Positions 8,079 to 17,600 of a stretch of 64,000 nt of DNA are shown in pieces. The number at the start of each line of letters is the position of its first letter. Positions within the stretch are counted from its first letter, which is position 1. Source of the DNA: Aquiflexum lacus (GTDB lineage Bacteria; Bacteroidota; Bacteroidia; Cytophagales; Cyclobacteriaceae). A model generated the notes under the pieces. The model ran no database searches, had not been told where the DNA came from, and saw nothing but the letters and a program-made list of their open reading frames with translations. The stretch covers positions 310,001-374,000 of the forward strand of contig NZ_JABFHF010000001.1 of assembly GCF_015476655.1 (NCBI RefSeq), given 5' to 3'. Position numbers and translations under genes: made by a program.

Positions 8079-8123
8079 TTTACCATTTGGTAAATCAAGA
8101 AAAACAAGATAAACTTAACTTTG
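8079..8123 (+). promoter_or_regulatory. Palindromic operator and -7 box before the Crp/Fnr gene
   Basis: TTTACCA-TT-TGGTAAA at 8079-8094 has perfect 7-bp arms. A -7 box, TAACTTTG, is at 8116-8123 and fits TAnnTTTG. The first base of the box is 22 bp after the last base of the palindrome, which puts the operator around the -33 region. The same palindrome with the same spacing stands before the DUF2147 gene at 8798. Confidence 0.8.
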
Positions 8124-8140
8124 CCAATTAATAAAATGAT

Positions 8141-8710
8141 ATGCAACAGCTTATAGATACAATTTTACAGTTCGGTTCATTGACAAATCAACAAATAGAA
8201 CTGATAAAGTCAAAGACTGAAACCCGAAAAATGAAAGCAGGAGACTACTTTTCTGAAGCAGGTAAAACAGCCAATCACGTTGGTTTTATAATCAATGGTA
8301 TTTTCCGAGTTTGCTACTATAACAAGGACGGAAACGAGATAACACGGTATTTTATTGACGAAAATAATTTTTTGGTTGACTTGAATAGCTTTTCTTATCA
8401 GATACCTTCCAGTGAATACATTCAGGCGGTTACTGATGTTGAATTAGTCGTTTTTAAAAGAAGTAGCCTAACAGACTTAGCAAACACTATCGTAGGTTGG
8501 GATAAAATCACCAATCAAATTACCACAAAAGCCCTTTTAGACAAAGTGAGTCGAATCAGCCCAATGGTTGCGGAAGATGCAACTACACGTTATCAAAACT
8601 TTTTAGAGCAGTTTCCTGAAATGGCTCTGAGGATACCGCTTTCTTATTTAGCCTCTTACTTAGGCATCACACAACAGTCACTTAGCCGTATAAGAAAAAA
8701 TATAAGCTAA
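8141..8710 (+). CDS. Crp/Fnr family transcriptional regulator of module B
   Basis: The 189-residue protein has an effector-domain beta-roll (about residues 25-115, with GDYFSEAGKTANHVGFIINGIFR in two pieces) and a C-terminal winged helix (about 145-188) with the recognition pattern LASYLGITQQSLSRIRK. It is flanked by two copies of TTTACCA-TT-TGGTAAA, one over its own promoter and one before the next gene. It is therefore the likely binder of that palindrome and the regulator of the DUF2147-SRPBCC-SDR-SDR operon. The sign of regulation and the effector are unknown. Confidence 0.9.
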   Translation: MQQLIDTILQFGSLTNQQIELIKSKTETRKMKAGDYFSEAGKTANHVGFIINGIFRVCYYNKDGNEITRYFIDENNFLVDLNSFSYQIPSSEYIQAVTDVELVVFKRSSLTDLANTIVGWDKITNQITTKALLDKVSRISPMVAEDATTRYQNFLEQFPEMALRIPLSYLASYLGITQQSLSRIRKNIS

Positions 8711-8718
8711 TATTACTT

Positions 8719-8763
8719 TTTACCATTTGGTAAATCTTCTGCCAAATGAAGTACCAACCTTTG
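8719..8763 (+). promoter_or_regulatory. Second copy of the Crp-type palindrome with -7-like box, before DUF2147
   Basis: TTTACCA-TT-TGGTAAA at 8719-8734 is identical to 8079-8094, including the flanking TTT and TC. AACCTTTG at 8756-8763 differs by one base from TAnnTTTG and starts 22 bp after the palindrome, exactly as in the upstream copy. The site probably controls the four-gene operon that starts at 8798. Confidence 0.75.
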
Positions 8764-8797
8764 CTGAGTAATTAATAAACAAATTAAAAGTTCAGCA

Positions 8798-9226
8798 ATG
8801 AAGTACATTATTTCAGCATTAACAGTATTTCTGTTCGTAACCGCAGAAATTAAAGCCCAAACCATTGAAGGGACTTGGCAATATAAGGACGATCTTAGGG
8901 TTACTTATTTTCTTGATAAAGAAGGCAAACTATGCAATAAAATAGTTTGGCTAAAAGAAGCTAAGGATGAAAATGGCAATCCTAAACTTGATGCCAAAAA
9001 CCCCGACAAGAGTTTGAGAAATAGACCTGTAATTGGAATGACTTCCATATCAGGTTTAAAATACAAAGGAAATAACATTTGGGAAGGTGGTTTCGCTTAC
9101 GATTTCGAATCAGGCAGAACGTATAAATGCAAGTTGGAATTGGTTGATGCAAATACCATAAAACTCAGTGCTTATTTTTTAGGAATTCCTTTTTCAGCCG
9201 AACAGAAAAAGGTAAGTATTAACTAA
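8798..9226 (+). CDS. DUF2147 family secreted protein
   Basis: The 142-residue protein has a signal peptide (residues 1-21, ending IKAQ) and then the DUF2147 domain: IEGTWQYKDDLRVTYF near the start, a central RPVIGMTSISGLKY, and a final strand with KLSAYFLGIPFSAEQ. It is a paralogue of the protein at 2998-3432 but diverged. It is first in an operon with an SRPBCC-like protein and two SDRs, and is preceded by the Crp-type palindrome. Confidence 0.85.
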   Translation: MKYIISALTVFLFVTAEIKAQTIEGTWQYKDDLRVTYFLDKEGKLCNKIVWLKEAKDENGNPKLDAKNPDKSLRNRPVIGMTSISGLKYKGNNIWEGGFAYDFESGRTYKCKLELVDANTIKLSAYFLGIPFSAEQKKVSIN

Positions 9227-9234
9227 CTCAAATT

Positions 9235-9795
9235 ATGGTACTAATGATAACTAAATTTACTATGGCGGCACTCTTAGCAACAATTGCCATTATAGGTACT
9301 GCGAATGCTCAACGTACTAAAAAATTTCCTGAAACCAAAGCGGAAATAATCATCAATGCACACATTGATACAGCCTTTAATTATATAGTGCCAGTTGATT
9401 TATCCTTGATTTTCAAAAGGTATAAACGACTCCCAGCGGTTGTAAAGACAGACGAAAATGAGATTTGGTTTAAACCTGGTTTAACCCGAACGGTCTATTT
9501 TGATGATGGGACAACCGCAAAAGAAACTTTACTAACTGTAGAACAATGCCAATCATTTACTTATAAAATCGAAGACTTCACCTCTCAATTGAGGTTTCTA
9601 GCCAAAAGAGTGGAAGGTAATTGGCAGTTTACCGCAATGGAAAATGGGCACACTTATATTGAATGGACCTATACCATCATTCCAAAAAACTTTATTACAC
9701 GCTTTATTATCAGGCATTTTATCCTTAAAGATATCAATGGCCTGCTAAACAATGGCTTGTTGATTATTAAAGAAAATCTTGAAAATGAAGAATAA
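9235..9795 (+). CDS. Exported SRPBCC-like protein
   Basis: The 186-residue protein has a signal peptide (hydrophobic residues 9-22, cleavage after ANA-Q26). The mature part has the START/SRPBCC layout: an N-terminal strand (KAEIIINAHIDTAFNYI), a central sheet with TVYFDDGTTAKETLLT, a strand with GHTYIEWTYTIIPK, and a long C-terminal helix. SRPBCC folds bind hydrophobic ligands. It starts 8 bp after the DUF2147 gene and its last 11 bp overlap the following SDR gene, so translation is probably coupled. An ATG at 9244 is an alternative start. Confidence 0.75.
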   Translation: MVLMITKFTMAALLATIAIIGTANAQRTKKFPETKAEIIINAHIDTAFNYIVPVDLSLIFKRYKRLPAVVKTDENEIWFKPGLTRTVYFDDGTTAKETLLTVEQCQSFTYKIEDFTSQLRFLAKRVEGNWQFTAMENGHTYIEWTYTIIPKNFITRFIIRHFILKDINGLLNNGLLIIKENLENEE

Positions 9796-10654
9796 ATATG
9801 TGTTGATCACCGGTGCCTCTTCCGGGATGGGGGAGGCTACCGCCATTTTGTTGGCAAATAGTGGCTATAAAGTATTTGCCGGAGTAAGATCAGTATCGGC
9901 AATTCAGAAGTTGAAAAATCTTCGGAACCCTAATATTATACCACTAAAATTAGATGTCACTAAGGAATGCGACATCACTGAGGCAGTTGATCAGATAAAA
10001 AGCATAGTTGACAGCTTTGGTCTTTTTGCCCTGATCAACAATGCCGGAAATAATTATAGTACGCCTACTGAATTGTACGAGGAGGAAAAAGCAAGAAACC
10101 TTATGGAGACCCATTTTTGGGGCATGGCATCCTTGACAAGACATTGTATTCCATTGCTACGGCTTTATGCAAAACAGTTTCCTGAAGGAGCAAGAGTCAT
10201 AAGTGTGGGTTCAGTGGGGAGTATTTCTGCATTTCCTTTTATTCAGTTTTACAACGCAGCAAAGTTCGCCATACTTGGCTTTACTAAATCCCTTCGCTTT
10301 GAGTTGAAACCTCAAAATATACATCTGTCCGTGATTTTGCCGGGATCTGTCAAAACTGAGATTTGGAGAAGAACAGAAGAAACGATTCAGGAAACGCTGG
10401 GAAATTTAGAAGGTCACCAAGCGGATTTGTACAAGGAGAATATCTTAGCAGCTGCCAAACTGTCTTCAAGTCTTGAAAAAAACGGAGTAAGCTCAGAAAA
10501 TGCAGGAAAGATTTTTAAAAAGGTATTGGAAACCCGAAGACCCAAACTCAAATACTTTATCGGAATGGATGCCAAAGCGGTGAATTTTATGGTGAAGTAT
10601 CTTTCTGATACTGATAGACATTGGATCATGAACAAACAGTTAAAATTTAAGTGA
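9785..10654 (+). CDS. Short-chain dehydrogenase/reductase
   Basis: From the ATG at 9785 the protein has 289 residues; a TTG two codons upstream is less likely. It shows the SDR cofactor motif TGASSGMGEA, NNAGN at about 85, and SVGSVGS with YNAAK near 155, so the catalytic Ser, Tyr and Lys are present. It is closest in layout to the retinol / 17-beta-hydroxysteroid dehydrogenase-like SDRs. It overlaps the preceding gene by 11 bp and is followed after 6 bp by another SDR. Confidence 0.88.
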   Translation: MKNKYVLITGASSGMGEATAILLANSGYKVFAGVRSVSAIQKLKNLRNPNIIPLKLDVTKECDITEAVDQIKSIVDSFGLFALINNAGNNYSTPTELYEEEKARNLMETHFWGMASLTRHCIPLLRLYAKQFPEGARVISVGSVGSISAFPFIQFYNAAKFAILGFTKSLRFELKPQNIHLSVILPGSVKTEIWRRTEETIQETLGNLEGHQADLYKENILAAAKLSSSLEKNGVSSENAGKIFKKVLETRRPKLKYFIGMDAKAVNFMVKYLSDTDRHWIMNKQLKFK

Positions 10655-10660
10655 TTAATT

Positions 10661-11521
10661 ATGGAAAACAAAAAAAGAATTTTGATCACAGGTGCAACAA
10701 GTGGAGTTGGTAAAGCAGCTGCCATGGCTCTAGCCGGAAGTGAAAATGAGTTGATTCTTATCGCCAGGAACGAAAAAAAGGGGGAAGCAATCAAAAGGGA
10801 GATACTAAATCTTAATCCATCCGCAAAGGTCTGCCTACTTTTTGGAGACCTCTCTTTGTTGCAAGATATCCGGAAAGTGGCAAGGCAATTTCAGAATAAA
10901 TTCGAAAGCTTGGACGTGCTTATCAATTGTGCAGGTTTAGTATCAAGTGATAGGGTAGAAACTTCGGAGGGAATCGAACAAACGCTTGCAGTAAATTACC
11001 TATCGCATTATCTGCTTTCCAATTTACTCCTTCCGGAATTAAAAAAATCGAATCAAGGTAGGATTATCAATGTGGCATCTCTAATTCCTCCAATTGCAAA
11101 GGTTAATTTTGATGATCTTAATAGCGAAAAAAATTACAATGGAATTAAAGCATATCTTCAGTCCAAAGTGGCAGATGTAATGTTTACCTACGACCTGGCT
11201 GAGGAATTGAAACATACAAATGTGACAGTCAATGCAGTGCATCCTGGGGTAGTAAAGACGAATTTGGGAGTAAATACCTCCAAAGGTTTTCTTTACCTCT
11301 TTGTAAAATTCTCTGAAAAATTTGTGGCAATTACGCCAGAAAAATCTGCTAAAAGAATCGTTTACCTTGCTACGGATCCTGGACTTTCAAAAATTACAGG
11401 GAAGTATTTTAAAGGTGGTAAAAAACCTGTTGCCACCAACTCATTCTCAAATAATCCAGAAAATAAAAAAAAGCTGAAAAAATTAAGTATTCAGATGGCT
11501 GGTCTAGGTGAATCAGTTTAA
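10661..11521 (+). CDS. Short-chain dehydrogenase/reductase, retinol-dehydrogenase-like
   Basis: The 286-residue protein has TGATSGVGKA, a GDLS segment at about 62, NCAG in place of NNAG, and an active site with NVAS and YLQSK at about 165. The later segment VHPGVVKTNLG is typical of the retinol dehydrogenase-like group. It ends the operon that starts at 8798. The two SDRs in a row suggest consecutive redox steps on one hydrophobic compound, which is inference. Confidence 0.88.
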   Translation: MENKKRILITGATSGVGKAAAMALAGSENELILIARNEKKGEAIKREILNLNPSAKVCLLFGDLSLLQDIRKVARQFQNKFESLDVLINCAGLVSSDRVETSEGIEQTLAVNYLSHYLLSNLLLPELKKSNQGRIINVASLIPPIAKVNFDDLNSEKNYNGIKAYLQSKVADVMFTYDLAEELKHTNVTVNAVHPGVVKTNLGVNTSKGFLYLFVKFSEKFVAITPEKSAKRIVYLATDPGLSKITGKYFKGGKKPVATNSFSNNPENKKKLKKLSIQMAGLGESV

Positions 11522-11637
11522 ATTTTATAATAATTATAATACATTGAATAACAAGTGTTTATATTACAAAGAATTATTAATTTCCGTTGAGGCATTAGGT
11601 CTTTGAGACAACAAAAAAATATAATGTAAAATATTTG

Positions 11638-11655
11638 GTTCTTTTTTTGGTGAAC
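11638..11655 (+). promoter_or_regulatory. Putative GbsR/MarR operator (GTTC-N10-GAAC), copy 1
   Basis: GTTC at 11638-11641 and GAAC at 11652-11655 are separated by 10 bases beginning with a T-run, and AAA follows the second arm. It lies about 50 bp before the regulator gene. The same spacing and T-run recur before the efflux operon at 12191-12208. Confidence 0.5.
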
Positions 11656-11706
11656 AAACAAAACCTTATTAATATTGCAGCGTTAAGAAACCAAAATAAC
11701 TACTGA

Positions 11707-12174
11707 ATGTCTTCATCATTAAGCGAAAGCCAAAAAGATCTAATTGAAAGAATTGGTGTTTACCATGAACAGCAGGGTATGCAACCATTAATGGGAAGGA
11801 TCTTGGGACTATTGCTTATTCTTGATGATGCAGAAGCTACTTTCGAAGACATCATTGAGCATCTGAATGTCAGTAAAAGTGCAGTGAGTACGGCTCTAAA
11901 TGTGATGCAAATCCAAAATAGAGTAGCGTATAGAACCAAACCTGGGGAGCGAAAAAGGTATTTTTATCTCAATATGGGTAATTGGGAAAAAGATATCGAA
12001 AAGGAATTACATGAAATTGCTAAAGTAGGGGAATTTGTACAAGAAGCTTTAACATTAAGAAGCAACAAAAAGACTGAGTTCAATAGTTACCTTCAAAATT
12101 TATGTCAGTTTATGGAATACTTTAAAAAACAGATACCACGATTGTTCAGGGATTTTGAGAATAGCAAATCTTAA
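11707..12174 (+). CDS. GbsR/MarR-type transcriptional regulator
   Basis: This 155-residue winged-helix protein (DNA-binding part about residues 25-95) contains GRILGLLLILDDAEATFEDI and then LNVSKSAVSTALNVMQ, the pattern of the GbsR branch of the MarR superfamily. A C-terminal helix probably serves for dimerisation. It lies 70 bp upstream of an RND efflux operon in the same direction, and both promoters carry a GTTC-N10-GAAC inverted repeat, so it is the likely local repressor. Confidence 0.85.
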   Translation: MSSSLSESQKDLIERIGVYHEQQGMQPLMGRILGLLLILDDAEATFEDIIEHLNVSKSAVSTALNVMQIQNRVAYRTKPGERKRYFYLNMGNWEKDIEKELHEIAKVGEFVQEALTLRSNKKTEFNSYLQNLCQFMEYFKKQIPRLFRDFENSKS

Positions 12175-12190
12175 AAAATTTACCCATTAA

Positions 12191-12208
12191 GTTCTTTTTT
12201 AACAGAAC
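12191..12208 (+). promoter_or_regulatory. Putative GbsR/MarR operator, copy 2, before the efflux operon
   Basis: GTTC (12191-12194), ten bases beginning with six T, then GAAC (12205-12208) followed by AAAAA. The half-sites and spacer length match the site at 11638-11655. It lies 36 bp before the TolC-like gene. Confidence 0.5.
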
Positions 12209-12244
12209 AAAAAGAAATAAATATAATAAACTGTATAGACTATT

Positions 12245-13609
12245 ATGGAAAAACAAATAGTACTTGTGATTTGCCTTTTATTTTCCAATGTATCTGTCTT
12301 TGGTCAAACCACTGTCACGGAAACATCTGATCCAGTGAATCTAAAGACAGCCATTCGATTGGGATTGGAAAACAGCAGGATGCTAAAAAAGGCATACTTA
12401 GATGAAACGTCGGCCGGATTTCGGAGAAATGAAGTTCGAGGTGCCGGTCTACCTCAATTAAGCGCTTATGGGGATTACAATCACTTTATTGATGTATTTC
12501 CCCAAGCCGTACCCGGAGGGCTTTTTGGGCCTGGAGTGCCGGGTAGTATTGATGTCATTGCCTTAGGTATTCCCCATACGCTTAGAGGAGGATTGCAGAT
12601 TAATCAGCTTTTATTTAATAGTTCCTTTATCATTGGATTGAAAGCTGCAAAGACTTCAGAAGAATTTTATCGGGTGATGTCTGCTCAGACTGAAGAAGAA
12701 GTGATCTATGACATTACCATGAATTATCTCGGAGCTTCGCAGATGGAACTGCAAAAAGAAAACCTCCTTGCCAATATTACCCAGTTGACCGGACTTGAAA
12801 AAATCCTTCAAGCACAAGTAGATAACGATATCGTCAGAAAAGTGGATTTGAATAGGGTGAAAGTAAGCCTAGCTTCATTGGAAAGTGAACTTGAAAATCT
12901 TGAAATAGACATATTTCAAAGGATAAGTTATTTGAAATTGATCATGGGAATTCCAATTCAAACTGCTCTCAGTCTTGATGTAAGCTCCGGATTCTCAGTT
13001 GAAAATGTCAAATTCTTTGAACTCAGCGATTTTTATCCTGAAATGAGAAAAGACATACAAGCGCTAAAAATCCAAAAGACACTCTTGGACTATGAAATAA
13101 AAAATTTTCAAGCAGCCAATCACCCTTCTCTGGTTGCTTTCGGAGATATTAACAGAAATGCATTTTCCAATGAGTTTGACTTTTTGAGTCAAGGCAAAGT
13201 CTGGTATCAAGGCTTTTTGGTAGGTATAAAACTTGAAGTGCCCATTTTTGACGGATTTGTAAACAGATCAAAAGTCGCTCAGTCAAAAGTAAGGATGAGT
13301 CAATTTGAAGAAGATATGAGATTGGCAGAAGATGCAGCCGAAATGGAATATACAAATGCACAAAAAAAATATTTCAATTCCATCAGGACACTTAGAGCAT
13401 TGGAGGAAAATTTAAAGCTTTCCAACGAAGTCATGGAAGAAACCAAATTACTATACAATGAAAGTTTAAGTCCTTTGTCTGATCTTTTGGATGCTGAATC
13501 TGTCCAAAGACAAGCCCAAAGCAGCTACAATAACCAACTTATACAAGTTCAGATCGCCCAAGTTGAAATCTTGAAATCAACCGGCCGCATCAAATCGCTT
13601 CTATTATAA
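12245..13609 (+). CDS. TolC-family outer membrane efflux protein
   Basis: The 454-residue protein has a signal peptide (residues 1-20, ending VFGQ) and the TolC layout of two repeats of long alpha-helices with beta strands. It opens with VNLKTAIRLGLENSRMLK and near the end has LYNESLSPLSDLLDAESVQ, the conserved second-repeat segment. It would form the outer membrane channel of the tripartite pump with the next two genes. Confidence 0.9.
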   Translation: MEKQIVLVICLLFSNVSVFGQTTVTETSDPVNLKTAIRLGLENSRMLKKAYLDETSAGFRRNEVRGAGLPQLSAYGDYNHFIDVFPQAVPGGLFGPGVPGSIDVIALGIPHTLRGGLQINQLLFNSSFIIGLKAAKTSEEFYRVMSAQTEEEVIYDITMNYLGASQMELQKENLLANITQLTGLEKILQAQVDNDIVRKVDLNRVKVSLASLESELENLEIDIFQRISYLKLIMGIPIQTALSLDVSSGFSVENVKFFELSDFYPEMRKDIQALKIQKTLLDYEIKNFQAANHPSLVAFGDINRNAFSNEFDFLSQGKVWYQGFLVGIKLEVPIFDGFVNRSKVAQSKVRMSQFEEDMRLAEDAAEMEYTNAQKKYFNSIRTLRALEENLKLSNEVMEETKLLYNESLSPLSDLLDAESVQRQAQSSYNNQLIQVQIAQVEILKSTGRIKSLLL

Positions 13610-13627
13610 CAAATAATCTTAATCAAA

Positions 13628-14680
13628 ATGAAAAAATTTATCATTCTGCTATTGGTATTCTCAGGCATTGGTTCTGTAGCTTTTACCCTATTTAAAAATA
13701 AAAATGAAATGGCTGAAAGCATAGAATCAGCTATGAAAAGCGTGTCACATGTTCCTGTTACTATTGAAAAAGTAAGAAGAATGTCTTTGGAAAGGAATTT
13801 TGAATCCAATGGAGTTTTTGAAGCACATCAGGAAATTACCTTAATGTCAGAAACCGCCGGGGCAATTATACAGATTTTTAAGAAGAAAGGAGATTATGTG
13901 AAGAAAGGAGATCTGATTTTACAGATTGATGACCGACTGATTCAATCTGAATTAGCCATTGCAAAATTAAATCATGAAAAATTCGGTAAGGACCTGAATC
14001 GCTTTGTCAACCTTGCTGAAACTGAAGCGATTACAAAAAAGCAGCTAGAGGAGAGTGAAATGGATCTTAAAGTATCAGAAGCCCAACTCAAGGCCATTTA
14101 TAAAAGAGCGGAAGACACCCAAATCAAAGCCCCGATTTCAGGCTATATCAATGAGGATTTTTATGAGACCGGAGTATTGGTAAGCCCTGGAATGCCACTA
14201 GCGAACATCATCAATAAGAATCCGCTGAAATTGAAACTATACGTTTCAGAATATGAAGTCGCTAAAGCAAAAATTGGTGAGGTCCTGCCAGTAAGGGTCA
14301 ATGCTATCCCTAACAAAATGTTTGAAGGAGCTGTCAGTTTCATTTCAGACAAAGCAGACGGTTCATTCAAATATGAGGTAATCGTAACCCTCATAGGAGA
14401 AGACCTTGAAAGTATCAAACCTGGAATGTTTGGAACTGCTGAATTTACTTCCAAAGACACTTATTCCTCTTTGGTCATCAATAGACAGTCGCTGACAGGA
14501 GGACTTAAAAACCCGGGTGTGTTTGTGATTAACAATGATGTTGCGGTTTACAAACCTATAGCTGTAAGGGCTGTAAATATTTCTCTGTTAGAAGTCATTG
14601 ATGGTTTGCAGGAAGGTGATGAAATCATTGCTTCGGGATTGCTCAATGTTAAGGAAGGTATCAAAGTAAAAGTACAATAA
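13628..14680 (+). CDS. RND efflux periplasmic adaptor (HlyD/AcrA family)
   Basis: The 350-residue protein has an N-terminal membrane or signal segment (3-19), a barrel-sandwich (lipoyl-like) half at about 65-100 (KKGDYVKKGDLILQIDD), a helical hairpin of about 60 residues, the second lipoyl half (IKAPISGYINEDF), a beta-barrel and a membrane-proximal domain. It bridges the TolC-like channel and the inner membrane pump. There is no lipobox Cys. Its stop is 1 bp from the start of the pump gene. Confidence 0.9.
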   Translation: MKKFIILLLVFSGIGSVAFTLFKNKNEMAESIESAMKSVSHVPVTIEKVRRMSLERNFESNGVFEAHQEITLMSETAGAIIQIFKKKGDYVKKGDLILQIDDRLIQSELAIAKLNHEKFGKDLNRFVNLAETEAITKKQLEESEMDLKVSEAQLKAIYKRAEDTQIKAPISGYINEDFYETGVLVSPGMPLANIINKNPLKLKLYVSEYEVAKAKIGEVLPVRVNAIPNKMFEGAVSFISDKADGSFKYEVIVTLIGEDLESIKPGMFGTAEFTSKDTYSSLVINRQSLTGGLKNPGVFVINNDVAVYKPIAVRAVNISLLEVIDGLQEGDEIIASGLLNVKEGIKVKVQ

Positions 14681-14681
14681 G

Positions 14682-17600
14682 ATGCAAATCACTAAAATAT
14701 CAATTAAAAGATCATCCATGGTGGTGGTGCTTTTTACGGTTCTGACGCTTTTGGGAATATTTTCTTACACACAATTATCCTATGAACTATTACCTAAGTT
14801 TAGTCCCAATATTGTCACAATTACCACATTTTATCCAGGGGCCTCACCTGAAGAGGTGGAGAATTCCCTTACAAAAGAATTGGAGGACGCCGTAGCATCT
14901 CTGGAGGGTATTGCATCGATACAATCTACATCACTTGAAAGTGTGTCTATTATTACCATTGAGTTGGCAGATGGTACTGATGTTGATCTGTCCATTCAAG
15001 ATGCACAGCGTAAAATCAACTCCATACTTGGTAATCTTCCTGAAAGCATTGACCCTCCAAGTCTGGCAAAATTTGACCTGGGAGATTTGCCAATCATGCA
15101 GATGGCTGTGTATTCGAACCTTGCTACAGCCGATTTCTATGACCTTGTAAAGAATAGAATTCAACCATCATTGGCGCAATTGGAAGGAGTGGCCCAGGTA
15201 AATATGCTTGGAGGAACTGAAAGGGAAATCAAAATCAACCTCGACAGAAATAAACTTGAAGCTTATAAGATATCTTCTTTACAGGTAGTACAAGCTATCA
15301 GTACTTCAAATCTTGATTTTCCAACCGGTAGGATTAAAAACAATGAAGGCCAGATATTGATAAGGCTTGCAGGTAAATTTTCAACTTTAAAAGAAATGGA
15401 AGAACTGGTGATCAGTTACCTTCCTGACCAATCTCCCATCCGTATTAAAGATATAGCAGAAGTTCAGGATGACTTTAAGGAGGCAAGTATTATCAATCGT
15501 CTTAATGGAAACAATGCCATCGGTTTGACCATACAGAAGCAATCCGATGCCAATGCAGTGGATGTTGCGCATAAGGTACAATCAAATTTGCATGCACTTG
15601 AAGAAGTGTATCAAGCTCAGGAATTGAAATTCCAAATCTCCCAAGACAGTTCGGAGTTTACCTTGGAAGCTGCAAATGATGTCATCAAGGATCTTTTAAT
15701 CGCAGTAGTTCTGGTTGCTATCATTATGCTTCTTTTTTTGCACAGTATTCGGAATGCTGTGATAGTCATGATTGCTGTACCGGCTTCAATTGTGGCCACC
15801 TTCACGGTCATGTTTCTAGCCGGATTCACACTCAACCTAATGAGCCTGCTAGCACTTTCTTTAGTTGTTGGGATACTGGTAGATGATGCAATAGTAGTAA
15901 TTGAAAATATCTATCGGCATCTTGAAATGGGAAAATCCATTGCTCAGGCTTCTTACGACGGAATTCGTGAAATTGGTGCGACAGTGGTTTCCATTACACT
16001 GGTAATTGTGGTAGTTTTTGTTCCATTGGCTTTAACTGGTGGACTAATATCGGGCATTCTGACACAGTTCAGTATTACAGTTGCCACCGCCACTTTGATC
16101 AGCTTGCTGGTAGCATTTACTTTGATACCTCTTTTGACTTCCCGTTTTTCAAAATTAGAACACCTAAACAATAATTCCTTTTTTGGGAAAATTATAATAG
16201 TTTTTGAAAAAGGTTTAGATGCCTTTGTGGAATGGATAGTAAATATTTTAAGATGGGGCTTTGGTCATAAAATCGCTGTCCTATCAGCCACACTGCTATT
16301 ATTCATTGCTTCATTGATGTTGGTAACTCAAGGCTTTGTTGGGAGTGAATTTATCAATGAAGGGGATAGAGGAGAATTTATTTTGAGATTAGAACTTCCA
16401 AAAGACGCTACTTTAGAGCAGACCAATTTTAAAACATTGGAAATTGAGGAATACTTATCCTCTTTGCCTGAAGTAACTGAAATTTTTACTACAGTCGGAA
16501 TTTCAAGTGGGAGTTTTTCAGGGTCTCAGTCTGTGCCCTACACCTCAGAGGTTTCAGTTAAATTATTACCTAAAAAATCACGGGATTTAACAGGGCCCGA
16601 AATCGCTAGAAATATAGAGCGGTATTTGGAAGAAAACATCATCGGTGCAGAATATACAGCAATTCCAATATCCATTTTAGGAACTGCAAATGATGCTCCT
16701 ATACAGGTAATAGTTTCAAGCCCTGACCAGGATAATTTATACAAAGCAGCCGAAATGGTCTTGGCTACTTTATCGGAAATAGAAGGGGTAAGAAAAATAG
16801 AAAGTTCTCTGGAAGATGGCAATCCTGAAATTCAGGTGAATGTAGACCGAATACTCATGAATGAGCTGGGACTTTCATTGGATGTAGTGGGAGGTACACT
16901 TCAGGTGGCATTTAATGGCAATGATGATTCCAAATTTAGAGATGGAGCATTTGAATATGACATCCTGGTCAAGTTAAATGAGTTTGACAGGAAATCCATT
17001 TCTGATGTTGAAAACATAACTTTCACAAATAATAGGGGGGAACTTATCAAGTTGAATCAATTTGCAGAAATCTCCCAATCAGAGGGTCCTACTAAACTGG
17101 AAAGAAGGAATAGAATTTCTTCAATAAAAATCCAATCTCAGGTTGCAGGTGTTCCTTCTGGCACAGTAGGCGCTGAATTACAGTCTAAGATTGCACTTTT
17201 AGATCTACCGGATCAGGTACAGATTACCTATGATGGTGATATGAAAAGCCAAAGTGAGGGTTTTGAGAGTTTGGGAATAGCTCTTTTGGCTTCCATTCTT
17301 CTCATTTACCTAATTATGGTGGCTTTGTACGATTCTTACATATACCCCTTAGTGGTTATGTTTTCACTTCCATTAGCCATTATAGGGGCTTTGCTTGCAC
17401 TCGCACTGACCAAAGGTACATTGAGTATATTCAGCATTATGGGCCTGATCATGCTGATGGGACTCGTAGCCAAAAATGCCATTTTGTTGGTGGACTTCAC
17501 CAATCAACTTAAAGCCGTAGGTGTACCTTTAAAAAAGGCTTTGGAAAAGGCAGTTACAATACGCTTTAGGCCAATTTTGATGACTACGCTTGCCATGGTG

